The notes beneath the pieces are model-generated. The model had not been told where the DNA came from and searched no databases. It saw only the letters and a list, made by a program, of their open reading frames with translations. Shown piece after piece: positions 63,570 to 64,000 of a stretch of 64,000 nucleotides of DNA; position 1 is the first letter of the stretch, and every line of letters starts with the position of its first letter. The DNA lies in the NCBI RefSeq assembly GCF_905220365.1, contig NC_061147.1, positions 2,542,001 through 2,606,000 of the forward strand, given 5' to 3'. A program made the translations under genes and the position numbers. This stretch comes from Vanessa cardui. Its lineage: Eukaryota; Arthropoda; Insecta; Lepidoptera; Nymphalidae.

Positions 63570-64000
63570 AAAATAAATAAAATTTTAACAAAAAGAAAAA
63601 CCGACTTCAAACAAAACACTATTTTAAAACAAATGAATATGCACGAAAAAGAAATAAAAATAATTGCGTATTCAACATATTTTTTAGAGTCTTCCTAAGT
63701 TAAATGAAATGAAAAATATTAGACTACTTAAAAGTCGATTAACGATTATATCATGTAGTTATAATTATTGTTATATTTGGAGTCGGTGTCAGCTAATAAA
63801 ACCCTACAGTATATCTATCAAACAACAATACGAGAATACTTTAACAAATATGTTTTTTACAAATTACCTTTTACACAATAATATACTGGATCAATCAAGG
63901 GGCTCTTATCGCTTCTTTCTTTTGATTGTTGGGGCAAGGGCACCGTGGCTGACACCGGCTCCAAATATACCAATAACTATAACTACATGATATAATCGAT
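63570..64000. mobile_element. Family D foldback, cut by the window edge
   Basis: AAATTTTAACAAAAAGAAAA-type end, AACCGACTTCAAAC and 'TGCACGAAAAAGAAATAAAA' follow the 15672 copy. A 51-bp segment at 63743-63793 is then repeated in reverse at 63948-63998, 48 of 51 matching, around a 154-bp loop. The right half would continue beyond the window. Confidence 0.75.

Overview
This is a eukaryotic, AT-rich, repeat-saturated stretch of what is almost certainly a lepidopteran genome. The sequence types that point there are tRNA-derived SINEs in many copies, a CR1/Zenon-like LINE, and the characteristic 3' tails of moth and butterfly LINEs. A nymphalid butterfly is my inference from the look of the SINEs and was not tested. 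I found no convincing host protein-coding gene, no functional tRNA or rRNA gene, no CRISPR array and no operon. The window is best read as intergenic or long-intron DNA built from layered transposon insertions.

Four autonomous-type genes stand out, all from mobile elements. (1) A complete non-LTR retrotransposon fills 28-5399 on the minus strand. It has ORF1 (zinc-knuckle protein), ORF2 (APE endonuclease, reverse transcriptase, RNase H), a poly(A) tail and a perfect 16-bp target-site duplication. The two ORFs overlap by 8 nt. (2) A second, CR1/Zenon-like LINE lies at 37811 to about 41170 (minus), with an intact 1003-aa endonuclease/reverse transcriptase ORF but no recognisable ORF1. (3) A Tc1-like DNA transposon at 17825-19392 (plus) has 28-bp terminal inverted repeats and a TA duplication. 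Its DD34E transposase is broken by one in-frame stop codon.

The rest is dominated by short elements. SINE family A (head like GAGCTGAGATGGCCCAGTGG) has about 25 full, truncated or decayed copies in both orientations, several with clear target-site duplications and two kinds of 3' tail. SINE family B has five copies. Family C (about 280 bp) shares its 3' end with the CR1-like LINE. Several families of RTE-like LINE tails (F, G, K), a foldback-like family D with CCGACTTC termini, and an E family with an AATAAAGTTTATTTTGATTT end are also present. Nested insertions give relative ages: D inside K, SINE A inside F, and Tc1 at the edge of G.

The stretches between are AT-rich and mostly featureless. 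Exceptions are a minus-strand ORF at 12868-13134 with a decayed relative at 13626-13926, a coding-like patch at 53745-54582, a GC-richer patch at 27865-28035, and a tandemly duplicated block with two 15-C tracts near 22 kb. I did not find a host-encoded novel system. The observations most worth a second look are the intact retrotransposon and its ORF1/ORF2 junction, a SINE whose internal promoter was rewritten by an inverted copy of itself, the long foldback at the right edge, and the unrecognised ORF pair at 13 kb.
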